DNA from: Gnetum montanum
Taxonomy: Eukaryota > Streptophyta > Gnetopsida > Gnetales > Gnetaceae
DNA: 64,000 nucleotides
Direction: 5' to 3'
NCBI GenBank assembly: GCA_015680685.1
Contig: MNCI01027262.1
Location: 1,466,504-1,530,503, forward strand
Both the position numbers and the translations under genes were made by a program. The notes below the pieces were generated by a model, which saw nothing but the letters and a program-made list of their open reading frames with translations, was not told the origin of the DNA and did no database searches. Positions 12,855 to 24,568 of this stretch are shown here, piece by piece (position 1 is the first letter of the stretch; each line of letters starts with the position of its first letter).

Positions 12855-13176
12855 TTAGAATGGGGGATATCCCCCATAACTAAACGGTTGAGAATGGTGA
12901 GGATTAATAAATGAAAGATGAGGATCCTTACATATTGAAAATATCAAAACTTGGTCATACTTACCCCATTGAGGTTCACACACCTGATTATAGTAAGCAT
13001 AGTGGGGAAATTTATAAGATGTGATTCCTAGGTAAAGAGTTGACCCACTATGACACTTAAGACTATAAGATGGTATGCAAGGATCAGGATGTTGCCCTCC
13101 ATGGCTATATTCATTAGGTCGTATGGTTGTTGGAGTGTTAATTAATGGCCTTGATGAAGTGACACGAGGCCTTAGG
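12855..13176 (-). pseudogene. Element B gag, C-terminal part
   Basis: Minus-strand frame rich in Pro, His and Tyr, ending FSYGGYPPF then a stop. It continues the gag frame broken by Tat1 at 25750. Its last codons align with the end of the element C pol frame (QLSHGEDGHL, about 29050), showing that gag was fused to the pol end by an internal deletion. Confidence 0.65.
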
Positions 13177-14277
13177 TGTAACGACAGAAAATGTTGATCG
13201 CTAGAAATACCAAGCAGAAGTCCGTGTACACAGTTCCAACCCCGGATCCATGTGAGGGCCATGCTGGAGAAGACGAATCTGAGGTGCCCTGAACGGTCTT
13301 GTCGATCAAATAGGGACTTACTTAATCAGTAAAATTTTTGTAATAATTGAATGGAAAAATGGAAATTTTTATGAGGAGATATAATATCATTAATCTTGAA
13401 TGTAATTGAAAACGATGTAAATTATTTAAAGCGATTGAAAAACCCATATAGATAGTACACAGGAGATCGGATTTAGAGAGCATGCAATCCCAAGATCTGA
13501 GATTTAACTTATGAATAAAATATGTTGGATACAATGATTACAGGAAAACTTTGGTTTAGACGAAGCACGTGCCAACAGCAAGAAAGCTATTTAAAGATAA
13601 AATAAGCAAAGGTCAATCTACCTTGTTCTAGCCAATCTAGGCACAAGGAAGTCAAACCCAAAGCAGAATATCTATTAACCGGTTGTTTCTGATCTAGAAT
13701 TCTTGCCAATCACCTCCGATGTTCTTACGATTGTTGATCCTCTTTTTCTCTCTTGTCAATCTTTTCCAAAAGTTTTCAATGATTGTCAATGAAAGAAAAT
13801 CACTCACGAAGAAAATATGTCAATCCAGGGAAATGTTTTGCCAACCCTTTGATCTTTATCAACTGGAATATTTATAAGGTTAGGGTCAGAAATATTTTTT
13901 CCAACCCTTTGATCTTTATCAATTGGAATATGTTTACACTGCAATACGCTATAGAGCGTATTGTGACGTATGAACTGCTGATGCCTGAATTGTGCTCTCT
14001 TTGTCATTGCTTGTATTATGCTGTGTCATGCTAGATTACGTTGCATAGTGTAATTTAGATAAAAATAGCAAACCTACAAAAAATTAAAGTGTTGTCATCG
14101 TGCTTCCTTTGTTTCTGATCAATCCTTCCGGGGTTTACTATGCTGTGCTACGTAGTATGGTAGAACAGACCCTTAGACAGAACGGGAACTTACTAAGCTG
14201 CAACTTGTCACAAATCCTTGCCTGAGTCGCAAGATTTTGTTGAACCGTTGAGGCCTCGAAATTTTCACGATATTTCA
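13177..14277 (-). repeat. Tat1 3' LTR
   Basis: 1101 bp, plus strand TGTAACGACAG...ATATTTCA. Pairs with 24569-25749. It contains a local duplication of about 60 bp (two copies of ccaaccctttgatctttatc at about 13843 and 13901) where the partner LTR instead has unrelated bases. TATA box TATAAATA on the minus strand at 13869-13876. The U3 side holds GCGTATTG and TACGTAG motifs. Confidence 0.92.
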
Positions 14278-14292
14278 ATGGCCCCTCTTTGT
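14278..14292 (-). other. Tat1 polypurine tract
   Basis: On the minus strand CAACAAAGAGGGGCCAT abuts the 3' LTR start (TGAAATA). The same tract, CAAAGAGGGGCCAA, abuts the Tat2 3' LTR at 35933-35946. It would prime plus-strand DNA synthesis. Confidence 0.85.
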
Positions 14293-15819
14293 TGAAGTTT
14301 AGAGGGCTTGCCCAAAAGAAGTTGACAACGCATACGAAACACCAGAGAGGTAAAGGAACCAAAAACGTTCGTTAGCAATTACTCAAATGTCGCTCTGTCA
14401 AACTTGAAAGTGCGAAGGCGAGGGGAGGATTATAGGAGGGATTTTTAAAGAAGTAAGAGGAGGGAGGTTTGGGGAAGACTCAAGCATATGAACATAAAAC
14501 TTTCATGAACAAGTCATTAGGTGTCCTTTCTCGAGTGTATTTGCGAGAAGTTACGCTACCATATTGCATATGAAGGGTTTTCATGCACAAGTTGTGTTAC
14601 GCCCGTATGGCCTGGATGAGTTGTTTTACATCCATTTTGCCAAGATTTTTTTGAGTAAAAATTACATTCCACGAGGAGAGTTTCATTACACCAGTTCATG
14701 GACATGATGATGTGAAAGAATTGATTAAATGTTCACACTCTGTACAAACAAAGAAGAGGGTAAAGGTGATCGTAAGGATAAGGGAAGGAGAAAGTGAAGT
14801 AAGGTATCTTATGGAGGGAGAGGTAGGGTTTGCACTCCCAAGTAGCCAGGCTAGCCTGAGCAGCCACTTCAAAACGTCATGACACCTCACCTTCTAATGA
14901 ATGCATTCTCGATCAACATTATCGTAACAAGTAACCTACAAAACATAACAGAGAATAGAGAGAAAAAGAAATCGTCCTAATAGCTAGGGGGGGAAGCTAT
15001 TTAAACAAGCACCATCTGAAGTGAAAAGGAGAACGGAGGCCATGAAAGAGGGACCGTAGCAACAAGCAAGGCTCCCAATGTTGATGCTGTGGTTCATGAA
15101 GTCACCATTGACAGCCAAATTCATCTTGCTCAATTGACTAGGCAAAGAACCAGTCAGGTGAATCTACTAAGCCAGAATCTGGTGGCAATGATGGGTAGAG
15201 TCCACTAAGACTATGGATGATCATAGTTTCTTCGGGGCCTCAAGAAGTGAAGTTGATCCCAAGAGCTACAACTATAGAGTGGTTGTCGTAGCAACATCTC
15301 TGAGGGGTCAGTAGTATGCCTTTCGGCATATCCGAGGAATCAGTAGGATGCTAGTGAGGTAGTGGTATTGCGTCTGTTCCAACGCCTTACCCATTCCATG
15401 TGGTAGGGATGCAGTGCAAGAGTGATAATGCTTTCTTGCTTCATATATTGTCTGTTGATGGATTCTAGTTTAGAGTCCTAGTTGACTGTTGTTGCTAGTT
15501 TTAAGTCTCAGCAGACCATGGTCCCGGTTTAATGTTTGGGCAGACTGAAACTTGCTAGTTTTACATCATAGCCGATGGTGGAAGAGCTATTTTATGGTCC
15601 CAGTAGACTGTGCTGTGGGTGTCAGTTTTATGTTATGACCTAGGGACAAGTCTGTGTTGGTTTAGCATCCCAACAGACGTATGCTTACCTTGCCAGTTTC
15701 ACGTCATGGTGGACAGTCAAAAACTTTGACAGTTTAGCATCTTGGCGAACGCGTGCAAGAAATGCCAATTTTACATCATAGTGGACATTTGTTACCTTGT
15801 GCTTAAGCTAATTCAATGC
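14293..15819 (-). other. Tat1 3' internal non-coding region
   Basis: Between pol and polypurine tract. No convincing gene. Some resemblance to 35947-37795 of Tat2 in layout (purine-rich block, then tandem repeats), but the sequences have diverged. A short minus-strand run near 15110-15170 reads LTGSLPSQLSKM, which resembles one leucine-rich-repeat unit, too short to call. Confidence 0.5.
15466..15790 (-). repeat. Tandem repeat array, Tat1
   Basis: Imperfect 30-40 bp units around ctagttttaagtctcagcag and agttttacatcatagtggac. Lies just downstream of the pol stop. The homologous array in Tat2 is at 37311-37770. The same unit recurs near the captured gene (about 19400 here). Confidence 0.8.
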
Positions 15820-18800
15820 TTAGATGTGGTACTGCTTTAGATATACATGATTCACTGGGTTTGAAAGCTTGTTGTCGTCGATATCTACTAACTTGAATTC
15901 TCCATTGCCGTATGCACTGATGATCAGGAAAGGGCCTTCCCAGTTTGTAGAGAATTTTCCTACTGGTTCACGAAAGGCCTTGAGAACTAAGTATCCTTTC
16001 TTGATCGGTCTTTGATGTAGATAATGTTTCTGCTTGTGTCTCTGTCTATCCTAATATCTTTTGATGGTCTCAAGCATCTAGATTCATCTCTCCTATACTG
16101 AGTCCAAATCTGTGATCCTGGACACATTGTGCTGAGTCTCATTTATAACCATGGAGAGGACCATCCGCAAGGAGGGAACCTGTAATTGCAAGGGCAACAC
16201 TACTTTGGATCCATAGACTAGGCTATAGGACATCTTAACTGTAGCTGTCCTACACGTCGTACGATACGTCCATAGCACGTAGAGGATTTTCTCATGCCAT
16301 CATTTTTTGTTGTTGCTGAGCATCTTTTTCAACAAATTAATGACCACTTTATTCATTGCCTCTGCTTGACCATTCGCTTGCAGATAATAGGGTGAGGAGA
16401 AAGATTGCCTAATGCCAAGGTTACTGCAGAAAGATTTGGTTTCGGCACTACTGAATTGTGGCCCATTGTCTGTCACAATAGTCATAAGAAGCCAAAACCT
16501 AGTTACTATGTTGTCTAAAATGAAATGGAAAACTTGTTGGGATGTAATATTCCATAAGGGGATAGCCTCAACCCACTTCATGAAATACTCAGTGGCAATG
16601 ATAATGAAGCTATGTCCTGTGGAATATTTAGGCGTGATGGGACCTATGATATCTAGTCCCCATTCTTGGAATGACAAAGTAATCTGTGTAGTGTGTAACT
16701 CAATTGGTGACATGTGTATTAAGTTTGCATAACGCTAGCACATGTCACATGTCTTGACCTTGGTAAGGCAGTCCTTTTCCATGTACAGCCAATAGTACCC
16801 TAGGCGTCTGATTTTAATAGCCATGGCTCGTGGGGCTACATGTCCTCCACACAGCCCCTCGTGGACTTTGCTAACTATTCGTTGTGCTTGGTCATTATTA
16901 ACACAGGTTAGAAATACCCCATTGAAAGAGCATCTACAGAGAGTACTATCTTCGATGATGACGTATTGCCTGGCACGTTTGCGCACTACGTCTTTTTATC
17001 CATATGTTAGCTCATGCGGTGGTTTGCCATGAAAAAGGTAAGTCTTAATGTTGTCGTACCATTCTAGCATTCCTCTCGTGTTTAATGAAGAGATTTGTGC
17101 TGCTTCAATGATAGGGTCTGTACATTCCATCATTAAAGCGGGCCAAGTGGAAAACAAATGTGATGGCACGGTTAATGCCAGTGTGGCTAGTGCATCGGCT
17201 ACAACATTTTGGTTACGCGGCACGTGTTGGACGTCAATCGTCGTGAATTATTCTAGAAGATCTTTAGCCATATCGTAGCAGGGTTGTAGATGCACAGCTT
17301 TGCAGGCATAGACCCCTGTGATTTGATTGATGAAGATCATCGAATCACCTTGGATTGCCAAGTGTTGAATGTTGAGTTCTCTAGCTGTTAACAGTCCCTT
17401 GAGAAGCCCCTCGTACTCTGCCACATTGTTCGTACAGGGAAACTCTAGGTGATAGGCCAATGGACAAACATCTTCGGGGGTGAGCATAATGATGGCGGCA
17501 GCACTACCGCCTCTAGTAGTTGAAGCCCCATCAAAATACAATGTGGATTCGGGGCCTATTGGTATAGGGCTTAAACTATGTACATACTCATCTGGAAATT
17601 CTGGCTCTATCGTAGCTTGATCGTTAATAGGCAATGTTGCAAGCTGGTCAGCTATAGCTTGACCTTTAGTGAATGATTGGCCAACATAATGTAAGTCGAA
17701 TTCGGCTGTGATAGCTTTCCAACGAGCTATCCTACTACTCTTATACAAGTTGTTTGAGATAGCTCGCAGAACATTGTTTTTGCAAATTATGTTGACCTGG
17801 CTGCGGAAAAGATAGTGTTTACATTTCTTAAGTGCAAAAACCAATGTCAAATAGTTACACTCCACTTCATTGTACCTTGTTTCGTATGCAAATAGAGCAT
17901 GACTTAGATAATAGATAGGGGCTTCTGACCCGTCATTCCTTTTTTGGCAAAGTAACACAGCTATAGACATGTCTGAGCTTGCCAGATAAATATAAAAAGG
18001 CTAATCCCTTTGTGGCAGAAAAACCATTGGTAAGTGTTGCAGCTCCTTCTTCAAGCTGTCAAATGCACGCTGGCATTCATTGGTCCATTCAAAATTAACG
18101 CTCTTCTTAAGAAGATGTTGCATAGGATGTAATTTATCTATTAACTTCGAAATGAACAGCTTGATAAATTGTAGTTTGCCTTGTAACCCACATAGTTCCT
18201 TGAGGTTTGTAGGTGGAATTAAATCAATGATGGCTTTAACCTTTTCAAGGTCGACTCGGATGCCAGCCTCTGATACCACAAACCCTAACATGCGTCTGAT
18301 TTTGACTCTGAATAAGCATTTCTTTGGGTTGAGCTATAGGTCATGCTTGAGACATTGTTTAATGACTAACTCTAGATCTTCTAAATGATCTTCCAACTTT
18401 ATAGACTTGACAACTATGTCATCTACGTAGTTGTTCAATCTCCCTAAAAGGTAATCACTAAAGATGTATGTCATGGCTCATTGATACGTTGCTCCAACGT
18501 TTTTCAGCCCAAAAGACATCATAGTGTAATAGAAAGTCCCCTAGGGCATTATGAATGTTGTGGTCAATTGATTCTCTGAGTTAATATGAATTTGATTATA
18601 ACCTGAAAAATCATCCATGAAGGATAGAAACGCATGACCAGCTATTGTATCGATCATTTGGTCAATACTCGGTAATGGGAAATTGTCCTTAATCGTGGCC
18701 TTGTTCAGATCCTGGAAGTCTATGCAGATGTGTATTCCTCTCATTTTCTTAGAAACAACTACGATGTTCGACACCCAGTCTGAGTAATTGACCGCGTGAA

Positions 18801-19287
18801 TAAGAATAGCCTAATATAGCTTAGTGATTTCATTACACACTGTTAGTGTGATTTCTGGCTTAATCTTTTGTTCCTTCTGTCTAATTTCTTTGATGCACGG
18901 GTCTAAAACTATGTTATGTTGTATTAATCTCGGGTCTAATCCCAGCATGTCTTCATACGACCATGCAAATACAGCAGCGTTATCTTGAAGCACTTGCATT
19001 ATGCCACTCTACATTTTTTGGTCCATGAGGGAACTAAACCTAAGATTTTTACTTTTTTCTTTGTGGGTAATCATAGGGACCTCATTGAGAGGGTCCTCGG
19101 TCACATCACCAGCTTCAAAGTCTAGAGTTCGGGCCAGATGTTCTGACTAGTCTGGGGATATTTTTGATGTTGCTATGGTTGTGTCACAAAGGGAAGGGTC
19201 TGTTCCTATTAGTGTATGATTGAGCTATCTAATGGTTTCCCCATATGGGCCTGTTAAGGCTATGGGTGCGAATAAAGCTACGTCCAT
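15820..19287 (-). pseudogene. Tat1 pol: RT, RNase H, archaeal-type RNase H, integrase
   Basis: Minus strand from ATG at 19285-19287 (MDVALFAP) to TAA at 15820-15822. RT: VFAWSYEDMLGLDPRL, IDFQDLNKATIKDNFPLPS, FMDDFSGYNQIH, catalytic YVDDIVVKS (18400s), LNPKKCLF. First RNase H: YYLSHAL, EVECNYLTLVFALKK. Second, archaeal-type RNase H: LYFDGAST, NNVAEYEG, QGDSM and VADALA keep all four acidic residues. Integrase: zinc-finger end CDMC, then GLDIIGP, VTDNGPQF and NGQAEA with an intact DDE set, and a C-terminal WEGPFLI. The dual RNase H places it in the Tat/Ogre lineage. About seven stops, mostly TAG, block it. The start lies beyond the captured gene, so gag and pol are in separate frames. Confidence 0.93.
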
Positions 19288-19759
19288 TTACAAATTGCTC
19301 TGCAAAACTACCAAAAATGGAAGTTGTTACATTGTTTTCTGTCGATTTGTTGAAACGATAAGAGTTTATTTTTCTTTGCGTTAGAGTTACGTATTAAAGA
19401 AGCTTCTAGTTTAAGGTCTTAGTGGACCGTTACAAATATGCATAGTTTGTGAGAAAATGGCGAGTTGGGCTTCCTAAATGCTAGCGTGTGACTTTTGTAA
19501 AGTAAGATGAAAGATGTAACGTGGCGTGTCTAGTGTGCCGGAATAATGAATTTAAATTTTTGTACATACTGTAGTTAATGTTGTCGGATTACAAGGTGAT
19601 AAGCTATGCATTAGTTTAGGGTCATTTTGGACTGCAATTCATACGATATCTATGAAATTAATGCTTCGATCTTCGCGTTTCATGTCATGCTGACACTGGC
19701 ATTTCGGGAAATTTCTGCATCGATCGGGCATAAAATCAATTAGTTTCAAACATTTCATC

Positions 19760-19765
19760 TATAAA
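19760..19765 (+). promoter_or_regulatory. TATA box of the Tat1 antisense gene
   Basis: tctATAAAcc lies 126 bp before the ATG of exon 1. The Tat2 copy has TATAAATA 142 bp before its equivalent ATG. Conservation in position across two diverged copies supports a plus-strand promoter inside the element. About 470 bp (19288-19759) separate it from the pol start and hold one unit of the TAGTTTAAGGTC repeat at about 19408. Confidence 0.6.
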
Positions 19766-19885
19766 CCAGTGGTTCATGCTCCAAACAAGCCATAGATATT
19801 GCAAATTTGAATCTAGCTACAGCGGAAAGGGAGCGGAAGCGAGGCATAAACAGATGATTTTGCAAAGATTTGTTCACTTGCAACT

Positions 19886-22068
19886 ATGGCACCAAAGATC
19901 AGAGGAAAGAATGCGAAATTGGAAAAGATTGATAAAGTGTAGAAGAGTTTGCAGTGGGCTTCGTAGGCCAGATTCAAGACTCAAGAGGTTACTCCACTTA
20001 ACCGGTAAGTCGCCTTTCATCCTCTTGCACGATTGTTATCTTTTTTTGCAGCATCATGGTCGTATCTATTTTGAATGTGTATGTTGCGTCAGGCATTAAT
20101 ATCTGTTTACATAGCTTAAGCTATTGTAGTTTATTATATTACCCTTGTCCTTGCTGTTGGAGACAGACTTTGTGTTGCCATGATGGTTTGCGTAATGTTG
20201 AGTAATACTGTGCAAATGTAATGTATAACCAAAAAAGTCTAGGTATTGTACCCCATGTGTAGTGTAATCAAGGTTCTTTTTTTCTTTTCTTTTCTTGCCC
20301 GTAATCGTTGCATGTTATGCTGGAGTAATACGTAGTGTTGCTTTCATTGCCGTTGTCAGGGACATACCTTGAGCTGTTGCAAGGGTTTGGGCAATTTTTC
20401 CCATGCATCTCTAGTATAATTTTTAATTTTCTGGGAATCAAGAGAACCCTAATGTCTCATGATGAACCTTTATGTCTAAATGGTTTGTCTGATAGTAATG
20501 CATTTTTTATTCTATAGTATTATGCTAAAGCCCATCCTAATTGTTTTGGACATCATGGATGTTCTATGCTGCTTACGTAGTCCCATGGCTCATGTTCCTC
20601 CTCCTCATGCTCATATAAAGGAGCAGGCGATATGGTTCTGAAGGGACTCACGGGAGTTCTTACAGTTTTTTCTTCGTAATTTTAATGTAATCATCTGGTC
20701 ACATCTACCACGTGATGTAGCTACTGCTATTCTAGAGACGCTACTGGTTGGGTCAACGTAGAGCATCTTGACATTCCTAACAGACAGCATGGTTGAAACT
20801 ATGCAAGTGCAAGACTGCAAATAGAGCGCCAAAGGTTTGAGGCATTTGAGCTGGACCTGGGAGATGCCCAGGTTTAACTATTATCACACCTACAACACTC
20901 TGTTCATGGCCCGTCATCTCACAACCTACTTCTAGAATCCACCTGGCATCGTGTATTATGTAGGCGGGTAAGATTTTTGTTTCTTTTTGCGGTGTTGCAA
21001 TATGCTAACTACTGTTTGAATTTGTGTTGAGCGAAAAGAGCTTGCCTATCTTCTGTGATGTAGATTCTTCATCAATGACAGTGGTCTCCTCGGTGATAAT
21101 GATACATTGTCTTTAACCAAAAGGGCCATAAGGAAATTTACTTCCATCCGCAATGTACAGGCCAGTGTCATGGGACAATTGGCATTTGAAATCCCAAAGT
21201 ATCCTACCCACTATCTCAAATTCTTTACCAGGTATAAAAGACTCAGATGGCTAGATAGGGAGTGGACTTTGGATCATCCCCTCACCGTCGCGAACATGCA
21301 AGAGAAAATCCCTCCGATTCCTTTGCCATTTGAACCCAGTAAATTTTATTATGATGATTAATTGTAAAATGTTATTAGCTGTAAATGATGTATAAAGTTG
21401 TCTTATTTTTGTTATATTGCCTTCACTATTGTTTTATGTTGACAATCAGGGAATCACGGGAAATTACGATTATGGCCTCTGATCATGAGGCAAACAGTCG
21501 CTTCTTCCATTACAGTGATATAAAGGACATACAATGCTGGCTTGGCCATAGCGCGGCCCTAGTTGTGTTAACCAATAACCTTCGGGAAGCTGGACTGATG
21601 AACCTATTTTTGGCCATAAACCCCAATGTCACTACAGGTGAAATGTTGACCCTAGTCAACTCCTTCAGCGAAGAAGTTGAGCATCTTTGCATATGCGTGT
21701 GTAATGTGCATGTGAATTTTAAAATCGATGCTTAAGTATTTGCTGATCTCTTTGGCATCCCCTCCGATGGCCTTCCTATAGAGGAAAAGTCGAAGAGGCG
21801 TTCCAAGCACCAGCCTGAAGAGAGGAGTGGCTAGGGGTTAAGAAAGAGATTAAGGGAATCCCTGCTAACAAGATTCAGCTAGAGGTGGCCAATACTATTT
21901 ACCCCCTTTTTCAAGCCCAGGCCTTCCCCAAGACACTCTCCCAAGGGAGAGTCCTCACCATAGAACAGGCCCGAATTATGCGAGAGGTCATGGAGGAGGG
22001 GACTCAGAGGATAAAAGGTTTCCTTGGAGCATCACTCGTCGATGCTGATGGATCCACTATTTGGGGTG
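19886..22068 (+). pseudogene. Antisense captured gene, Tat1 copy: FCP1/NIF-type HAD phosphatase domain, truncated
   Basis: Plus strand, opposite to gag and pol. Exon 1 19886-20004 (MAPKIRGKNAKLEK...), donor GTAAGT. Exon 2 20518-20967 (450 nt), donor GTAAGA. Exon 3 21064-21338 (275 nt), donor GTAAAT. Exon 4 from 21450. Phases are 2, 2, 1. Exon 2 reads KPILIVLDIMDVLC (first motif of HAD phosphatases, first Asp kept), REFLQFFLRNFNVIIWSHL, WEMPRFN, YNTLF and NPPGIVYY, which follow the order of the FCP1/NIF phosphatase domain. Exon 3 (INDSGLLGDNDTLSL) fits its end. Exon 4 holds an unrecognised domain (VFADLFGIPSDGLPI, then IYPLFQAQAFPKT). In-frame stops, a 1-nt loss at the exon 4 start and a deletion at about 22068 make it a pseudogene. 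Confidence 0.75.
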
Positions 22069-24312
22069 AGTGAGGGGGCACTCACAACACAAAGGGCTGC
22101 TTCGGCTGTGCTTGACCATCGCCCTCTACACCTACCACGTTGATAGTGTACCCTACATTATTTGCATTTAATGGGTCTAGTACACATGCATGGCTTGGTT
22201 TTCTAGGAATGCCAGACTACTACTATCTAGGACAAGATCACCATGATCGATTATGCATTGAATGTTATCCTTCAATGCCTAGCAGTAATCCATGTCGTGA
22301 TCACACAACTGGTGGTAGTCATAGAAATGGTCCAGCTTGAAGTGCTTGGGGACTTGCGATTCATTAGGTAGAGCCAAAGAAGGGTTCTTAAGCAGCTCAC
22401 AATGGCGTCTGTGACACTTTAGAGCCTCCTCAGATACCTTCTTATGTTGAATATGGCCAGTTCTCAATAGTTGCTTCAGAAGTTCTGAAGGCTTTACAAG
22501 CAGGGCCATGTACTTTGAATGATCTTTACGCTCAAATTTTGGCCTTGGTTGTGAGGGTGCCTCAGGGGCAGGTGTTTCCTAGCTAGTGCTACTTGTGCTA
22601 GCCATGGGCTCAGTGGGTGTTCCAGGTGCCCTTTTTTTATTATTTTTCTTCTTAGCACCTTCGGCTAGGGTAGCTACTGTTGTCGTTGTAGCTTTACCCT
22701 TATCCTTGCCCTTGTTATGGGTATTCTTATAGAGTACATACGTCGGGTCTTTGCTAGCCTCTGCCGCATCTTGAATGCTCTTATTTTGAGTGAAGGCTTG
22801 GCTGAGGGAGCGAGGAGTGAGGTAGTACAATTTTGACTTAATGAAGTCATTAACTACCCCCTTGAAAATGGATAATAAATGAGCCTCTGCAATGGGTTCG
22901 CGAATTTCATTCAAGGTTGCACTCCAATGCTGTATAAACCTTTGGACCAGCTCGAGCGGATCTTGTTTGACTCCCATAAGTTGGTCCAATGTGACTTCAG
23001 GTTTCAAGTTGTATTTGAAATGTGTCACAAATTGAGTCAGTAGCTCTTCCAAGGTTGAAATGGAAGAGCGTGGAAGTGCCCAATACCAGTCAAAAGCTTT
23101 ACTCATTAGGGACATAGCAAAGACATGGATTATAGTATGCGGCGACTGTTGTAGCAATAAAGATTCTGATCTGAAGGTGACCAGGTGGGCATTGGGATCA
23201 CCCTCCCTATTGTATTTTGTAAAATAGGGAAGGGACATCCCAGGAGGCAACGATAGAATAGGGACTTTTGGGCTAATGAGATCATCATGGTAGAAATCCA
23301 TGACTTGTATCGTGTCAGAATCAGCAGCTTTGAGACGCTTAACCTCCTCAGTAAGGGTCTGAATAAGCTAGAAGGCTTGGTCCAGACCCATGGATAGAGA
23401 GGTTGTTTGTATAATGGCAGGATGAGCCATATTAGGTGGTGGAATAGGGACAACTACCATCGATTGTACCATTGGATATGTTGTTTATGTGGCCAGGGGC
23501 ACAAACAACAATCTTGTAATGTGGTTTAGCGCCCGCAGGACTTGGCTTGGATGAAGGGGGAAATGGGACATCTGCGTAGGATGCGTAACAAGAGGCATGT
23601 TTGGAACCCACCATGCTATAGTGGTAGGCCCTGTCGTGTGAGTCGGGATGAAGGTGGGTGTTGTATGTAATTGCGAAGTAGGTATCACGTGTACATGCGG
23701 CGACATGGGTGCAGGTGCATGATGAGATGGATTAGGTGATTGCACCTGCTGAGGAATGATTTGCAATGGGCCATCACCTAGAAGGATAGTCAGAGAGAGA
23801 AAATGTAGGTTAGGCAAATTTGGGACTCTGTTAGTATTAGGTAGTGTCAAGGGCATGGTAACCATGAACAATGGATTTACGCAGGATGTCGTGGAGGGAG
23901 GGGCCATGGCAAAATTAGCATGACTACCTCCCTCAGAGTGGGAGTCTAGATCGTCTTGTCCATCATGAAACAACTCCTCTCGTTGTTCTGTTGATGTCTT
24001 AGCCATCAGAATTTGATCTAGGATCCACTATTGTTGATTTTTCAAGGGTACAGTGGTGTTATGTGAAGGAATAAATTCCTTCCCGTTGTAGCACATGAAC
24101 TCATATTCTCGTTTTTCTTCGAGTTCTTATGGATAGAGGAAATTATAGTGTTCCCCACGCTAAGCGTGTTCCTTAGGCTCTTCGTTTTGAAGCCTGAGGG
24201 AGCAGCATGGTCACCCCGGACTAGTTGGCGGCTCGACCATAGAAGGCGTAACTTGCATGATCCAAGGATTCTCGAGGTTGGCAGTGTCAACAACGGTGGT
24301 TGATGTAGCCAT
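22069..24312 (-). pseudogene. Tat1 gag
   Basis: Minus strand from MATSTTVVDTANLEN (ATG at 24310-24312). A Pro/Thr-rich N-terminal region (23485-24006) is followed by the gag core at 22579-23301: LSLPPGMSLPYF, DPNAHLVTF, WYWALPRSSISTLEELL and WSATLNEIREPIAEAHLL. A Lys-rich tail follows, then the KPSELLKQLL segment (22279-22509) and a metal-binding-like YHQLCDHDMDYC. The frame shifts several times. The end runs through the YTINVV linker known from Tat3 (about 62340) up to the deletion point near 22068, where the protease should start. Confidence 0.88.
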
Positions 24313-24568
24313 TCTCTACGCAGTTTGGAAGTAATGACAATAAGGATAAAGATCGCAAGGGAAAATGCAAACTAAGGTAATAATAGGAGCTTTCTATATT
24401 GTAGGATTCCAAAGGAATCATCAAAGCGACCGATCTACACCACACAATCTCATAAACAACCACGAAGGTATTACATTTACGTTGACTGACAATGGGTACA
24501 GACAACTTACAAGACTACCCGTAAAGTGTGGATCGGATATGAAGGCCCTCCTTCTAGTGCCAAAAAAC
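24313..24568 (-). other. Tat1 leader and primer-binding site
   Basis: The untranslated leader between 5' LTR and gag. Beside the LTR the minus strand reads GTTTTTTGGCACTAGAAGG; the segment starting TGGCACTAGAAGGAGGG is also found at Tat2 (about 51100-51120) and Tat3 (59768-59795), so it is the likely primer-binding site. The tRNA is not identified. Confidence 0.6.

Noticed and set aside
13804-14034. Opposed frames of 67 and 83 codons
   Set aside because: Both lie in the Tat1 LTR over a local duplication; they are not present in the partner LTR.
15110-15170. Leucine-rich-repeat-like run (LTGSLPSQLSKM) on the minus strand
   Set aside because: Only one unit is readable, with no neighbours and no match in Tat2. 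Too short to call a captured receptor gene.
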